Positions 8,560-16,420 are shown, counted from the stretch's first letter. The stretch: DNA of 64,000 nt from Nitrospira sp. (GCA_029194665.1 JARFXO010000001.1:558001-622000), one strand, 5' to 3'. The notes: generated by a model from the letters alone, not told the origin. Translations and numbers: made by a program.

Positions 8560-8985
8560 ATGGGAAAGAGCCTAAAAGGAACCAAAAGTCACGACAATCT
8601 GAAACATGCGTTTGCAGGCGAATCGCAGGCCAATCGTCGGTATCTGTATTTCGCTCGGCGGGCAGATATTGAAGGCTATCCGGACGTCGGCGGGCTTTTC
8701 CGGGACACTTCGGAAGCCGAAACGGGCCACGCTTTCGGCCACCTGGATTTTTTGAAAGAGGTGGGAGATCCGGCAACCGGTGTGCCTATGGGGAACACCG
8801 ACACCAACCTTAAATCCGCCATTGAGGGTGAAACCTACGAATATACTCAAATGTATCCCGGGATGGCGAAGACCGCCCGAGACGAAGGATTTCCTGAGTT
8901 GGCAGAATGGTTTGAAACGTTGGCGAAAGCCGAGCGGTCCCATGCCAATCGGTTTCAGAAGGGATTGGATAGTCTCAAGGGCTAA
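8560..8985 (+). CDS. Rubrerythrin-type di-iron protein lacking the rubredoxin domain
   Basis: At 141 residues this is a ferritin-like four-helix protein. The di-iron ligands are visible: [37 protein letters not shown] and [11 protein letters not shown]. Classical rubrerythrins carry a C-terminal rubredoxin with two CxxC pairs, and that is absent here. Peroxide reduction would therefore need another electron donor. The Fe-S oxidoreductase 93 bases downstream is the obvious candidate. The ribosome site AAGGAGGAGG lies at about 8544-8553. The 236-base upstream spacer is shared with a divergent lipoprotein gene. Confidence 0.9.
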   Translation: MGKSLKGTKSHDNLKHAFAGESQANRRYLYFARRADIEGYPDVGGLFRDTSEAETGHAFGHLDFLKEVGDPATGVPMGNTDTNLKSAIEGETYEYTQMYPGMAKTARDEGFPELAEWFETLAKAERSHANRFQKGLDSLKG

Positions 8986-9078
8986 CAGCCTGCTATCAGC
9001 TCACGCGCAGCGGTCAGTTTTCGACGTGGCGGGAATCCGTCGACGAAGGCTGGCCGCTGGTCGTTTTCGGAGAGGCGA

Positions 9079-10359
9079 ATGAAGGGTCTCAGCCTTATCG
9101 TACCGATCGATTCCAAGCAGTTGGAGAAGGAAACACTCCGGATCTTCGAAGTCTGTGACGGCTGCCGGCGCTGTTTCAATCTCTGTCCGTCGTTCAACAC
9201 GTTGCTGGGCCGGATCGATGCGTACGAGGGTGATCTGGCCGGACTGACTCCGACCGATCATCATCAAATCGTCGATGAATGCTACTATTGTAAGCTCTGT
9301 TTCAACCATTGTCCCTATACTCCGCCCCATCACTACGAAATCGACTTCCCGCATTTGATGGTCGCCTGGAAGAAGCATCTTGCAACGGAGCGCGGTGTTC
9401 GATCGCGGGATCGCCTACTGATCATGACCGATATGATCGGAAGACTCGGCAGTGCAACCGCCTCCGTCACCAACAGGCTGTTGGAGAGCCGACTTGTGCG
9501 TAGCCTTCTGGAACGAGTCATGGGGCTTCACCGGGACCGCCGGCTCCTGCATTTTTCCGGAGAGACGTTTCCCCGCTGGTTCGGTCGTCGAACCAAAACG
9601 TTAACAACCGATCCACCCGTCCGCAAGGTCGCGCTGTTTGCCAGTTGCCTCGTGAATTTTCAAGCGACCGACGTCGGCAAGGCGACGGTGCAGGTCCTGG
9701 AGAAGAACGGGGTCCAGGTGGTGGTGCCGGAACAGCGCTGTTGCGGCATGCCGAGTTTCGATATTGGGGATACCCAGGCCATTCAGCAAGCTGTTCGAAG
9801 CAACGTCGCGTCATTGTACCCCTGGGTCATCAAGGGGTACGATGTTGTCGTCCCGACCGCGAGCTGCAGCTTGATGCTAAAGCGCGAATATCCAGAGCTT
9901 GATCGCGGTGAGCAAACCAGACAGGTGGCCGAGCGGACCTTCGATGTCTGCGAATATCTGATGGCGATGAAAAAGGCCGGCCAGTTAACGAGCGACTTCA
10001 CCAAGAAGCCGGGGCGCGTCGCCTACCAGATCCCTTGTCATCTCAGGGACCAGAATATCGGGTTTAAATCAAAGGAACTCATGGAATGCGCCGGGGCGCA
10101 GGTTGAGGTGATCGAACAATGTTCGGGACATGACGGCGCCTGGTCCGCCAAAACGGAGTTCTTTTCTTTGTCGATGAAAATCGCCGGCAAGGCCGTGCGG
10201 GCGATAGAGCAAACGCCGGCTGACCTCGTCGCTTCGGACTGCCCGTTGGCCGGCTTACAGTTGGAACAAGCCGGCGCGACGGCCCATGCAGGAGGAAAAG
10301 CCGTCCTGCATCCGATTCAGATCGTCCGTGATGCGTATGGGCTGTCGTCACAAGAGTGA
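9079..10359 (+). CDS. GlpC/HdrD-like Fe-S oxidoreductase (two 4Fe-4S motifs plus CCG domains)
   Basis: The 426-residue protein begins with two cluster motifs, CDGCRRCFNLCP and CYYCKLCFNHCP, each suited to a 4Fe-4S cluster. The C-terminal half has cysteine-rich CCG-type domains. The first reads RCCGMPSFD; the second is altered to CSGHDGAW, so one CCG site has lost a cysteine. This architecture is shared by glycerol-3-phosphate dehydrogenase subunit C and heterodisulfide-reductase-like proteins. It sits between rubrerythrin and a DUF3501 gene, an arrangement that suggests electron transfer to the di-iron protein. No membrane segment is evident. Confidence 0.85.
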   Translation: MKGLSLIVPIDSKQLEKETLRIFEVCDGCRRCFNLCPSFNTLLGRIDAYEGDLAGLTPTDHHQIVDECYYCKLCFNHCPYTPPHHYEIDFPHLMVAWKKHLATERGVRSRDRLLIMTDMIGRLGSATASVTNRLLESRLVRSLLERVMGLHRDRRLLHFSGETFPRWFGRRTKTLTTDPPVRKVALFASCLVNFQATDVGKATVQVLEKNGVQVVVPEQRCCGMPSFDIGDTQAIQQAVRSNVASLYPWVIKGYDVVVPTASCSLMLKREYPELDRGEQTRQVAERTFDVCEYLMAMKKAGQLTSDFTKKPGRVAYQIPCHLRDQNIGFKSKELMECAGAQVEVIEQCSGHDGAWSAKTEFFSLSMKIAGKAVRAIEQTPADLVASDCPLAGLQLEQAGATAHAGGKAVLHPIQIVRDAYGLSSQE

Positions 10360-10384
10360 TGGACAGGGCAAAAGGGAGCAATCG

Positions 10385-10969
10385 GTGAAGGCGATCACTT
10401 CCGACGATATCATCCCGTACGAAGAGTATGAACGACAGCGAGATGCCTTTCGCGCAAAGATCATCGCACTGAAGCAACGGCGACGGATTTCTCTTGGCCC
10501 CTTGATCACCGTCGTGTTCGAAAATCGGGACACCCTCCGGTTTCAAATTCAGGAAATGATCAGAGCCGAGCGGATCATCGATCCTGCCAAGGTTCAGGAT
10601 GAGCTGGATGTATACAACGCGCTCTTGCCGGAGGAGCACGAGCTGAGCGCAACCCTGTTGATTGAAATCACCGATGAGGCGAAGATAAAAGAAAGGCTCG
10701 ATCACTTCATGGGGCTGGATCACGGAAAGAAGATAGCGATCGTCGCCGGCGGCGAAGAAGCCTTCGGCGAGTTCGAAGGTGGCCGCAGCCACGAGACGAA
10801 AATCAGCGCGGTCCATTTCGTCAGATTTCGACCGAGCGCCAAGATGAAAGCCGCCTTTGCGGATCTCACCCGACCCGTTTCAATTCGAGTGAATCATGGT
10901 GAGTACCACGAGGAGGTCCCTGTTCCAGGCAACATGAGGGAAGAATGGGTCGCTGATCTAAGCGTTTAA
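10385..10969 (+). CDS. DUF3501-family protein
   Basis: The 194-residue protein has the DUF3501 features: an N-terminal IIPYEEYERQRDAFRAKII segment, an acidic region EMIRAERIID and a later VHFVRFRPSAKMKAAF stretch. Function is not established for the family. The start is a GTG at 10385 with GGGAGC upstream; an in-frame ATG at 10286 lies inside the preceding gene and is rejected. The gene is 25 bases after the Fe-S oxidoreductase, so the three genes rubrerythrin, oxidoreductase and DUF3501 look like one transcript concerned with oxidative stress. Confidence 0.82.
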   Translation: MKAITSDDIIPYEEYERQRDAFRAKIIALKQRRRISLGPLITVVFENRDTLRFQIQEMIRAERIIDPAKVQDELDVYNALLPEEHELSATLLIEITDEAKIKERLDHFMGLDHGKKIAIVAGGEEAFGEFEGGRSHETKISAVHFVRFRPSAKMKAAFADLTRPVSIRVNHGEYHEEVPVPGNMREEWVADLSV

Positions 10970-11000
10970 CTCAGCACTCAGGACTCAGCCCCGGAGAACT

Positions 11001-11753
11001 ATGCCCACTGTTCTGTTGACCAAACGCATCGAATTCGCCGCAGCGCATCGTTATGTCAGGACCGAATGGGATGAGGCGAAGAATCGAGCGGCGTTCGGGC
11101 GCTGCTATAATCCTCCCGCTCACGGACACAACTATTTGCTGGAGGTGACGGTCTCCGGCGAGATTGATCCAAGGACCGGCATGGTCGTCAACCTGTTCGA
11201 CCTCAAACGTGTTCTCCTGGCGGTGATCGAAGAATTTGATCACAAGAACCTGAATCTCGACATGCCCTACTTCAAAGAGCGAATTCCTACTTCCGAAAAT
11301 TTCGCACACGTGCTGTGGACGAAGCTGGTTGCCCAACGGGATATCGGTACACTCCACACCCTTCGGCTCTGTGAGGACGAAGATCTCTATGCCGAGGCGA
11401 CTGCAGCCGACGGTCCGGATGTCGCCGCCGTTACCAGGCGGTATACCTTTAACGCAGCCCAAGAAGCCCATCAGGGGCGAGACTGGGACTGCTACGTGAC
11501 GGTTTACGGGACAATCGATCCCGCGACGGGCATGGTGACGGACATTGGAGCGCTGGATCGACTGGTGCAGGACCGCGTCATCAAGACTTTTGATCGACAG
11601 GACCTCTGCCAGGCGCTTGGATCCGAAACGGTGAGGGGCGAAGCGCTAGTCAAGGCGATCTGGGACCGTATTGCCGGTCGCCTCTCCAGAGGAACCCTTC
11701 ACAACATCCGCCTCGTCCAAACCCGCGACCTCTCGTTCGACTACGCCGGTTGA
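11001..11753 (+). CDS. 6-pyruvoyl-tetrahydropterin synthase-like protein, two domains
   Basis: The 250-residue protein contains two PTPS-like halves. The first (about 1-130) keeps the zinc ligands and catalytic Cys in FAAAHRY and GRCYNPPAHGHNY, so it could act as 6-carboxytetrahydropterin or 6-pyruvoyltetrahydropterin synthase. The second half (about 140-250) repeats the fold pattern, with TGMVTDIGALDRLVQDRV echoing TGMVVNLFDLKRVLLAVI. However, it has FNAAQEAHQGRDWDCY where the zinc site should be and no HGHN. It is probably non-catalytic. Length is about twice that of a usual single-domain enzyme. The start has CCGGAGA upstream. It stands 31 bases after DUF3501. Confidence 0.85.
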   Translation: MPTVLLTKRIEFAAAHRYVRTEWDEAKNRAAFGRCYNPPAHGHNYLLEVTVSGEIDPRTGMVVNLFDLKRVLLAVIEEFDHKNLNLDMPYFKERIPTSENFAHVLWTKLVAQRDIGTLHTLRLCEDEDLYAEATAADGPDVAAVTRRYTFNAAQEAHQGRDWDCYVTVYGTIDPATGMVTDIGALDRLVQDRVIKTFDRQDLCQALGSETVRGEALVKAIWDRIAGRLSRGTLHNIRLVQTRDLSFDYAG

Positions 11754-12217
11754 ACGGATCCTTTACCCTTTCGAAAGGCGGGCCACCCTATATCACCGGA
11801 TCTGCAGCCTTTGGAGACAACGGGTTGGTGATTACACGCTACGCGATTGTGCGGAAGGCAGTCGCAAAGAAAGGACACATACTGCTGACCGTTAAAGGGG
11901 CAGGCGTCGGCAAAACCGCAATTTGTGATTTGACAGAAGTCGCGATCAGTCGGCAGTTTCTGCTCTTAGCAACATACCGGCTTGCAGAGACGTTGAAGGA
12001 AAGCGCACGCAGTTTGAGACCGGGAATTTCCCGAGAAGATGTTGACCAGTTTGTTCTCACTCTCCCACCCCTCGCCGAGCAACAGCGCATCGTCGCCAAG
12101 GTCGATGAACTGATGACCCTCTGCGATCAGCTCGACGCGCAGCTCGCCACCACCCAGACCGACAGCCGCCGCCGCCTCGAAGCCGTGCTGCATGAGGCGC
12201 TGGCCCCGGCGGTCTGA
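11750..12217 (+). pseudogene. C-terminal remnant of a type I restriction specificity subunit (HsdS)
   Basis: The open frame begins directly at the end of the PTPS-like gene and encodes about 155 residues. The sequence has the hallmarks of the second target-recognition domain and conserved coiled region of HsdS: GGPPYITGSAAFGD, GVGKTAICDL, ISREDVDQFVLTLPPLAEQQ and RIVAKVDELMTLCDQLDAQL. Full HsdS proteins have two recognition domains and about 400 residues, so the first half is missing. No HsdM or HsdR is nearby. A TTG at 11750 overlaps the previous stop, but without a ribosome site this is probably a non-functional relic. Confidence 0.75.
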
Positions 12218-12339
12218 TTCAGGAAATTCAGGTAGTCTAAACCACATCTCTGGTTACTCGTGCGTAAGGCGTTGCAGGCTGGACATTAGGTGGGTGCGGG
12301 ACTACCATGTGCCAAACACACCCTTGATGCGGGATCGCC

Positions 12340-12546
12340 ATGAATGAGTTGATCTTTGTCGTCGAAGAAGCTCCGGAGGGCGGGTATATTGCGCGCGCGC
12401 TCGGGCAGTCGATCTTCACAGAAGCGGACACGCCGGCTGAATTGCCGGGGAAAGTCCGTGAAGCCGTTCGTTGTCACTTTGAAGAAGGCATGGCCCCAAA
12501 GATCGTCCGCCTTCACTATGTCCGCGAGGAAATTATCGCCGTATGA
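12340..12546 (+). CDS. hicB: HicB-like antitoxin, short form
   Basis: The 68-residue protein has the HicB partial RNase H-like pattern, EAPEGGYIARALGQSIFTEAD then ELPGKVREAVRCHF. It lacks a C-terminal DNA-binding helix or ribbon, so autoregulation may need another factor. It ends four bases into the hicA gene (ATGA overlap), which is typical of the antitoxin-first HicBA pairs. It lies between an HsdS relic and a toxin relic, a region of accessory debris. In HicBA systems the antitoxin blocks the mRNA-cleaving HicA. Confidence 0.8.
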   Translation: MNELIFVVEEAPEGGYIARALGQSIFTEADTPAELPGKVREAVRCHFEEGMAPKIVRLHYVREEIIAV

Positions 12547-12785
12547 GGCTTCCCCGCGATCTGTCCGGGAGCGATCTCGCTCAGGCCCTTCGCAAACTCG
12601 GCTACTTGATTACCCGCCAAACAGGCAGTCACCTTCGACTCACCACTTACGAGCATGGCGAGCATCATCTCACGATCCCCCAGCATACCCCGCTTCGCAT
12701 CGGCACCCTCTCGGCCATTCTCGCCGATGTGGCCGCGCATTTTGAGATAAACCGCGAGGTGCTTCTTGAACGGCTGTTTGGATAA
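12543..12785 (+). CDS. hicA: HicA-family mRNA interferase toxin
   Basis: The 80-residue protein has the double-stranded-RNA-binding-like HicA fold. The conserved catalytic His is in TRQTGSHLRLTT, followed by HHLTIPQHTPLRIGTLSAIL. Both are diagnostic of the family. Length is normal and there is no truncation. The start codon overlaps the antitoxin stop as ATGA, so the two are translationally coupled. It probably cleaves mRNA when released from HicB, as known for the family. Confidence 0.85.
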   Translation: MRLPRDLSGSDLAQALRKLGYLITRQTGSHLRLTTYEHGEHHLTIPQHTPLRIGTLSAILADVAAHFEINREVLLERLFG

Positions 12786-12844
12786 CAGTAGAGCCTTGCG
12801 CTTGCTGGTCGAAGGCAAAGAGCCCGAACAGCGCTGAGCAGAAG

Positions 12845-12950
12845 TTAGGCAGCAGATTGCGCGGTCACATCCATGACTACCACCGGAACGCGCTGGTCCT
12901 CAACCTTGTAAATCACGCGCAAGCCCTGGAGTTCGTTCCTCTCGACATGC
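12845..12950 (-). pseudogene. C-terminal relic of a RelE/ParE-like toxin, cut by the IS element
   Basis: On the minus strand a frame enters from the edge of the insertion sequence and runs 34 residues to TAA. It reads ELQGLRVIYKVEDQRVPVVV and then MDVTAQSAA. The pattern GLRVIYKVEDQ-RVPVVVMDV matches the last two beta strands of RelE-type toxins. The upstream part of the gene is not found on the far side of the IS element, so it was also lost. The family assignment is tentative because the fragment is short. Confidence 0.5.
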
Positions 12951-12952
12951 TA

Positions 12953-13852
12953 TAGCTAAGCCCATAGTTATGAATAGGCCTTCACGATCTGATCGAGGGT
13001 AGCGGTTTCATGGTATTCCCTGCGTTTCTTGAGGGCAGCGAAGTCCTGTTCGATCGGGTTAAAGTCGGGAGAGTACGGCGGCAGGAACAGCAGCGTGGCG
13101 CCGGTGGCCTCGATGAGCGCCGCCGTCTCCGACGATGTGTGAAAGGCCGCGTTGTCCATGATCACGAGGTGCTGGGCATTGAGACGCGGGCACAGCCTCG
13201 TCTTGAGCCAGGTGTTGAAGACCACCGTATCGCACGTCCCCTCAAACAGCAGTGGTTCTTCGAATCGCCCATCCATACGGGCCGCAATCAGCGAGGTCCG
13301 TGGCCGGCGCTGCCCGGAGACCAGGCCGTCCACGCGGTGACCCTTCGGTGCGTACCCATACCGCCGCGCCGTCGACGACGCAAACCCGCATTCATCGATA
13401 TGGACGGGTCGTTTGCCACGGCGAAAGAACCGCTCGCGCAGGCGCAGGAATTGTTTCCGTTGCTGCGGATCGCGCTCCTGGTACCCGATCCTTTTTTTTA
13501 TGGGTCAACGCCAGTTTGTGGAGTGCGTTCCAGATGCAATGCCGGGACACCTGGAAATGCCGTGCTCGCTCCGCTTGTGTCCGATCGGGATGGACTTCCA
13601 CATGACGACGCAAGGCGTCCCAATCCAGTTTGTGGGGTCGTTGTGGGCCGGGACGCTTGTATGCTAGGCCGCCGGGCTTGAGCCAGCGGTAGACGCTGGC
13701 CTCGCCCACCTTGAATCGCCGAGCCGCCTCGGCCTTGCTGCCACCACTCCGGACAAAATCCACGACCCGTTGGCGCAAATCTGATGAGCATCTCATGCCC
13801 CATGATCGCAAAGTCCACCGTCAATGTCCATCAGTAATTGAGGGCTTGGCTA
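12953..13852 (-). mobile_element. IS630-family insertion sequence
   Basis: The element is about 900 bp. The left end reads TATAGCTAAGCCCATAGTTA from 12951. The right end, read inward on the other strand from 13854, is TATAGCCAAGCCCTCAATTA. The two ends are imperfect inverted repeats of about 20 bp. Each end is bounded by TA (12951-12952 and 13853-13854), consistent with the TA target duplication of IS630/Tc1-type elements. It carries one transposase gene split over two frames. It inserted into or beside a toxin gene, of which only the 3' end remains. Confidence 0.85.
12968..13811 (-). CDS. IS630-family transposase (two frames joined by a shift at an A8 run)
   Basis: The first frame (13811 to about 13500) encodes a helix-turn-helix N-terminus, with SKAEAARRFKVGEASVYRWL. 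The second frame carries the catalytic DDE part: HIDECGF, then VIMDNAAFH, then LPPYSPDFNPIEQDF. The frames differ by one base. They meet at eight consecutive A on the coding strand (T8 at 13492-13499), where a +1 or -2 slip joins KK to RIGYQERDP. Programmed slippage at A-runs is known in IS families; a plain inactivating mutation or read error is equally possible. The initiation codon may be the Met at 13811 or the one five codons later. Confidence 0.85.
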
Positions 13853-13882
13853 TAAACAGGAATCTCTTCTACGGAGGGGCTG

Positions 13883-14059
13883 ATGAGTGCGGCGGGGTCG
13901 ATGCTAATCGGCATTGTGGGAGCGCTCTTGTTCCTGATCAGCGTGTTCGCGTTCAGCCAACGAAATTGGAAAGGCGGTTTCTTGTGGCTGTTGATCGGCG
14001 CGGGATTGATCGCGCTGTTGACCTACATGGACAAGCCATCGGCGAATCTATTGCGGTGA
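13883..14059 (+). CDS. Small membrane protein, 58 residues, unknown function
   Basis: An ATG at 13883 is preceded by ACGGAGGGG (13871-13879) and opens a 58-residue frame ending TGA at 14059. The protein has two hydrophobic segments: GSMLIGIVGALLFLISVFAF (about 5-24) and GGFLWLLIGAGLIALLTYMD (about 31-50). A short polar loop SQRNWK lies between them. This suggests an inner-membrane hairpin. It starts 30 bases after the right end of the insertion sequence, so its native promoter may have been replaced or cut. Family not recognised. Confidence 0.65.
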   Translation: MSAAGSMLIGIVGALLFLISVFAFSQRNWKGGFLWLLIGAGLIALLTYMDKPSANLLR

Positions 14060-14120
14060 TCGGATCAAACGGTCATCTGTCTTGATCCTAAACACGGCTC
14101 TCGAAATCCGGCGGAATGCT

Positions 14121-14846
14121 TTACCACGGAATCGGTTTACGATCTCGAAGAAACTGGCCGGTCATCGACTGAGGAGCCTGGGTAGCCAGCCAGACGATCG
14201 TATCCGCCCCCTGTTCTACTGAACGGGGCGCTTTGTTCCCGCCCATCTCAGTCCGTACCCACCCTGGATCGACGGAATTTACTGCTATGCCGGCGTTCTT
14301 GAGCGCCGCCGCGAATTTGCCGGTCACGCCATTGAGCGCCGTTTTGGAAATGCCATAGGCTGGAACCGCTGAACCCATGTCGCTCAACCGCCCGACTCCA
14401 CTCGAGACGTTGATGATTCGAGCGGCAGCACTCTTGTGGAGCAGAGGGACGAACGCCTGGGTGACGAGCAAGGGGCCGATGGTGTTGGTCTCAAACATTC
14501 GCCGGAGTTGATCGGCAGGGAGATTGAGGGCCGAATCATCATGATCGTCCAAGATCCCGGCATTGTTTACGAGGACGTCAAGATGATCGACGGTCTCGGA
14601 GACGATCTTCGTAGCCATGTCGATACTCGCTTGATCAGTGACATCGAGGACGACGGGGGTGACCGATGGGGTGGAAAGGGAGACAGCAGCTCGTTCGATG
14701 GAATCGAGGGATCGTCCGCTGAGGAACACCCGCCACTGTTTCGCCGCCAATTGCCGGACTACCTCAAGGCCGATACCCTTGTTAGCGCCGGTTACCAAGG
14801 CAATACCAGACCTCCGGCTCCTCCACTTATCCAATAATCCTGTCAT
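14121..14846 (-). CDS. Short-chain dehydrogenase/reductase (SDR)
   Basis: The 241-residue protein is a classical NAD(P)-dependent SDR. It has the Rossmann motif TGANKGIG, the NNAG motif at VLVNNAGILDD, the Ser at INVSSGVGRL and the catalytic pair in AYGISKTALNG (Y-x3-K). The late segment VDPGWVRTEMGG is typical of carbonyl-reductase-like SDRs. Substrate unknown. It converges with the small membrane protein and precedes no obvious partner. Start ATG at 14846; length is standard. Confidence 0.88.
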   Translation of the reverse strand: MTGLLDKWRSRRSGIALVTGANKGIGLEVVRQLAAKQWRVFLSGRSLDSIERAAVSLSTPSVTPVVLDVTDQASIDMATKIVSETVDHLDVLVNNAGILDDHDDSALNLPADQLRRMFETNTIGPLLVTQAFVPLLHKSAAARIINVSSGVGRLSDMGSAVPAYGISKTALNGVTGKFAAALKNAGIAVNSVDPGWVRTEMGGNKAPRSVEQGADTIVWLATQAPQSMTGQFLRDRKPIPW

Positions 14847-14923
14847 ACCCTGGTTGCCGGCACGTTAGGCGACCGCGACGGAACCTTCAAGAGTTATTGT
14901 GAATGCTGAGGAAGCTGAGACGA

Positions 14924-15379
14924 TCAATGTTTCGGCTTGTGGTGGTGCTCGCCTGTTTGTGCGGTCCCGCCCTTGCTGTTGAGCGGAGTGAAGCGGGCTG
15001 CGTAAGCTTCCTGTTCCGGTAACCTGAGGAAGACAATGATCCCGGTATCCGGATTAATCGTAAATTCCCCGGTACCCTTGAGGGTGTTTTCGCCGGATGG
15101 CTCCAATTCCACCTGGATGTTGGCCTTCTCATACCCCTGCTGGATAGTGGCTTTGGCTTTCGCCCCATCAGTGGGGATGGCCTTGTCTGAATGATCCGTT
15201 ACATACAGGATCAGTTCTCTGTCCTTGGCGACCAGCTCTAGATGATAGGGCCCTGCAGTAAGGGCCTGCCCGGCGTGGAGGGCCTTCACTGGGTCGGATG
15301 GTTTCGCCGAGTGGGCTCCAACCGGCACCGTACCGAACAGCGTTGCGCACAGAGCTAAGTTCCCCAGCAAATATTTCAT
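14924..15379 (-). CDS. Periplasmic protein, paralogue of the neighbour at 15395-15877
   Basis: The 151-residue protein has a cleavable signal peptide, MKYLLGNLALCATLFGTVPVGAHS. The mature domain contains HAGQALTAGPYHLELVAKD, then LYVTDHSDKAIPTDGAKA, and ends in a short His/Lys tail GEHHHKPKH. The H-x-G-(x)n-GPYHLELV pattern resembles small domains in metal-efflux adaptor proteins. The ATG at 15379 with GGGAGA upstream is used; an ATG at 15394 would give MGEPIM and is less likely. It follows its paralogue by 15 bases, so the two form an operon. Metal binding through the His tail is plausible but unproven. Confidence 0.75.
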   Translation of the reverse strand: MKYLLGNLALCATLFGTVPVGAHSAKPSDPVKALHAGQALTAGPYHLELVAKDRELILYVTDHSDKAIPTDGAKAKATIQQGYEKANIQVELEPSGENTLKGTGEFTINPDTGIIVFLRLPEQEAYAARFTPLNSKGGTAQTGEHHHKPKH

Positions 15380-15394
15380 GATCGGTTCTCCCAA

Positions 15395-15877
15395 TCAATA
15401 CTTCGGTGGGTGGTGATGGTGGTGGTGAGGACCGGCATCATCCGCGTGGGGTGGGGCTTTTTCTCCCTGTTCACCCTTCGGTTTCAACGGCATGAAGCGG
15501 GCGGCATAGCCGTCTTGCTTCGGTAGCTTCAAGAAAACGACGACCACCGTACTCGGGGTCAGCGAAAAAGTGCCGGAGCCCCTGAGGATATTGCTCCCTA
15601 CCGGAAACAAGTTCACCTGCGTCCTTGTTGCCCCATTCTCGATATTTGCCTTGGCTAATCCACCGTCCACGCTGATGGCATTGTCCGCGTGATCGGTGAC
15701 GTATACGATCAAGTCTCCAGCCTTGGCGACGAGTTCTATATGAAACGGGCCGGTCATGCGCAGTTGCCCGCCGTGCGGAGCTTCAACGGCATCGAAAAAT
15801 TCGTCGGTGTGGGCCTGAGCCGTGAATGAAAAGGCCAGGGTCATACCGAATACGAGGGCTACGATCGTGTTGTTCAT
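15395..15877 (-). CDS. Periplasmic protein with His-rich tail
   Basis: The 160-residue protein has a signal peptide MNNTIVALVFGMTLAFSFTA cleaved near AQA-HT. The mature domain reads HGGQLRMTGPFHIELVAKAG, then VYVTDHADNAISVDGGLAKA, closely parallel to the downstream paralogue. It ends with seven His in HADDAGPHHHHHHPPKY. The tail suggests binding of Ni, Cu, Co or Zn. The pair arose by tandem duplication. Function is not established; a periplasmic metal buffer or adaptor for an efflux pump is the leading guess. Confidence 0.75.
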   Translation of the reverse strand: MNNTIVALVFGMTLAFSFTAQAHTDEFFDAVEAPHGGQLRMTGPFHIELVAKAGDLIVYVTDHADNAISVDGGLAKANIENGATRTQVNLFPVGSNILRGSGTFSLTPSTVVVVFLKLPKQDGYAARFMPLKPKGEQGEKAPPHADDAGPHHHHHHPPKY

Positions 15878-15978
15878 CCTCAGGTTGCCTCCTACACTCG
15901 CCGACCATGTACCGCTTCCGGTGATCCGGGCGCGGCAGATAGGTATCTTTCAATTCAACTACTCACGGTGCATGGACG

Positions 15979-16308
15979 TTACGTGAGCAGGTGGTCCAAA
16001 ATGAGTGCTGCGAGTTCGGCCGGCTCGACGACTCCTTCGCGCGTGAGCAGTAATTTACCATGGGCGAAGAAATGAGTCGTGGGGTATGTTTCAAACGTGT
16101 GAGTCTTCTTGATCTCACGACAGCGGCCCGGCACATGCATCTTGGCCTTGCCGATTTTGATCTCGGGGAATTTCGCAGCGGTCGCTTCAAGTATAGGATC
16201 GTAAGCCTTGCAGGGCTCACAGGTGGCAAGGCCGTAAGTGACAATTGCACCGGCGCTGTCGGTGAATTCTTTGTAGTTGGCGTCGCTGACGTCTAGAACG
16301 GTGCTCAT
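15979..16308 (-). CDS. Thioredoxin-like protein
   Basis: The 109-residue protein has a thioredoxin fold with the active site C30-E-P-C33 in YGLATCEPCKAYDP. The cis-Pro is in FETYPTTHFFAHGK. It lacks a signal peptide and is probably cytosolic. CEPC is unlike the CGPC of the main thioredoxin, so the redox potential may differ. It lies downstream of a peroxiredoxin on the same strand, 122 bases away, and could be its reductant. A hairpin at 16386-16420 separates the two. Confidence 0.82.
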   Translation of the reverse strand: MSTVLDVSDANYKEFTDSAGAIVTYGLATCEPCKAYDPILEATAAKFPEIKIGKAKMHVPGRCREIKKTHTFETYPTTHFFAHGKLLLTREGVVEPAELAALILDHLLT

Positions 16309-16385
16309 AAGCAGTGCTAGGGTTTGAGTGCTCGCCTCGCAGCGCCTCGCGGACTCGTCGACGCAGGCTGAGCGGGCGAAGCGGG

Positions 16386-16420
16386 CTGAGGACTGAGCTT
16401 CAGAGCCACCCAGTCCTCAG
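16386..16420. repeat. 10-bp stem hairpin between peroxiredoxin and thioredoxin genes
   Basis: CTGAGGACTG (16386-16395) pairs perfectly with CAGTCCTCAG (16411-16420) around a 15-base loop. No T-run follows on either strand. It could weaken read-through from peroxiredoxin or be a remnant of a dispersed repeat. The motif ACTCAGGACTCAG recurs at about 10977, just before the PTPS-like gene. Confidence 0.5.
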
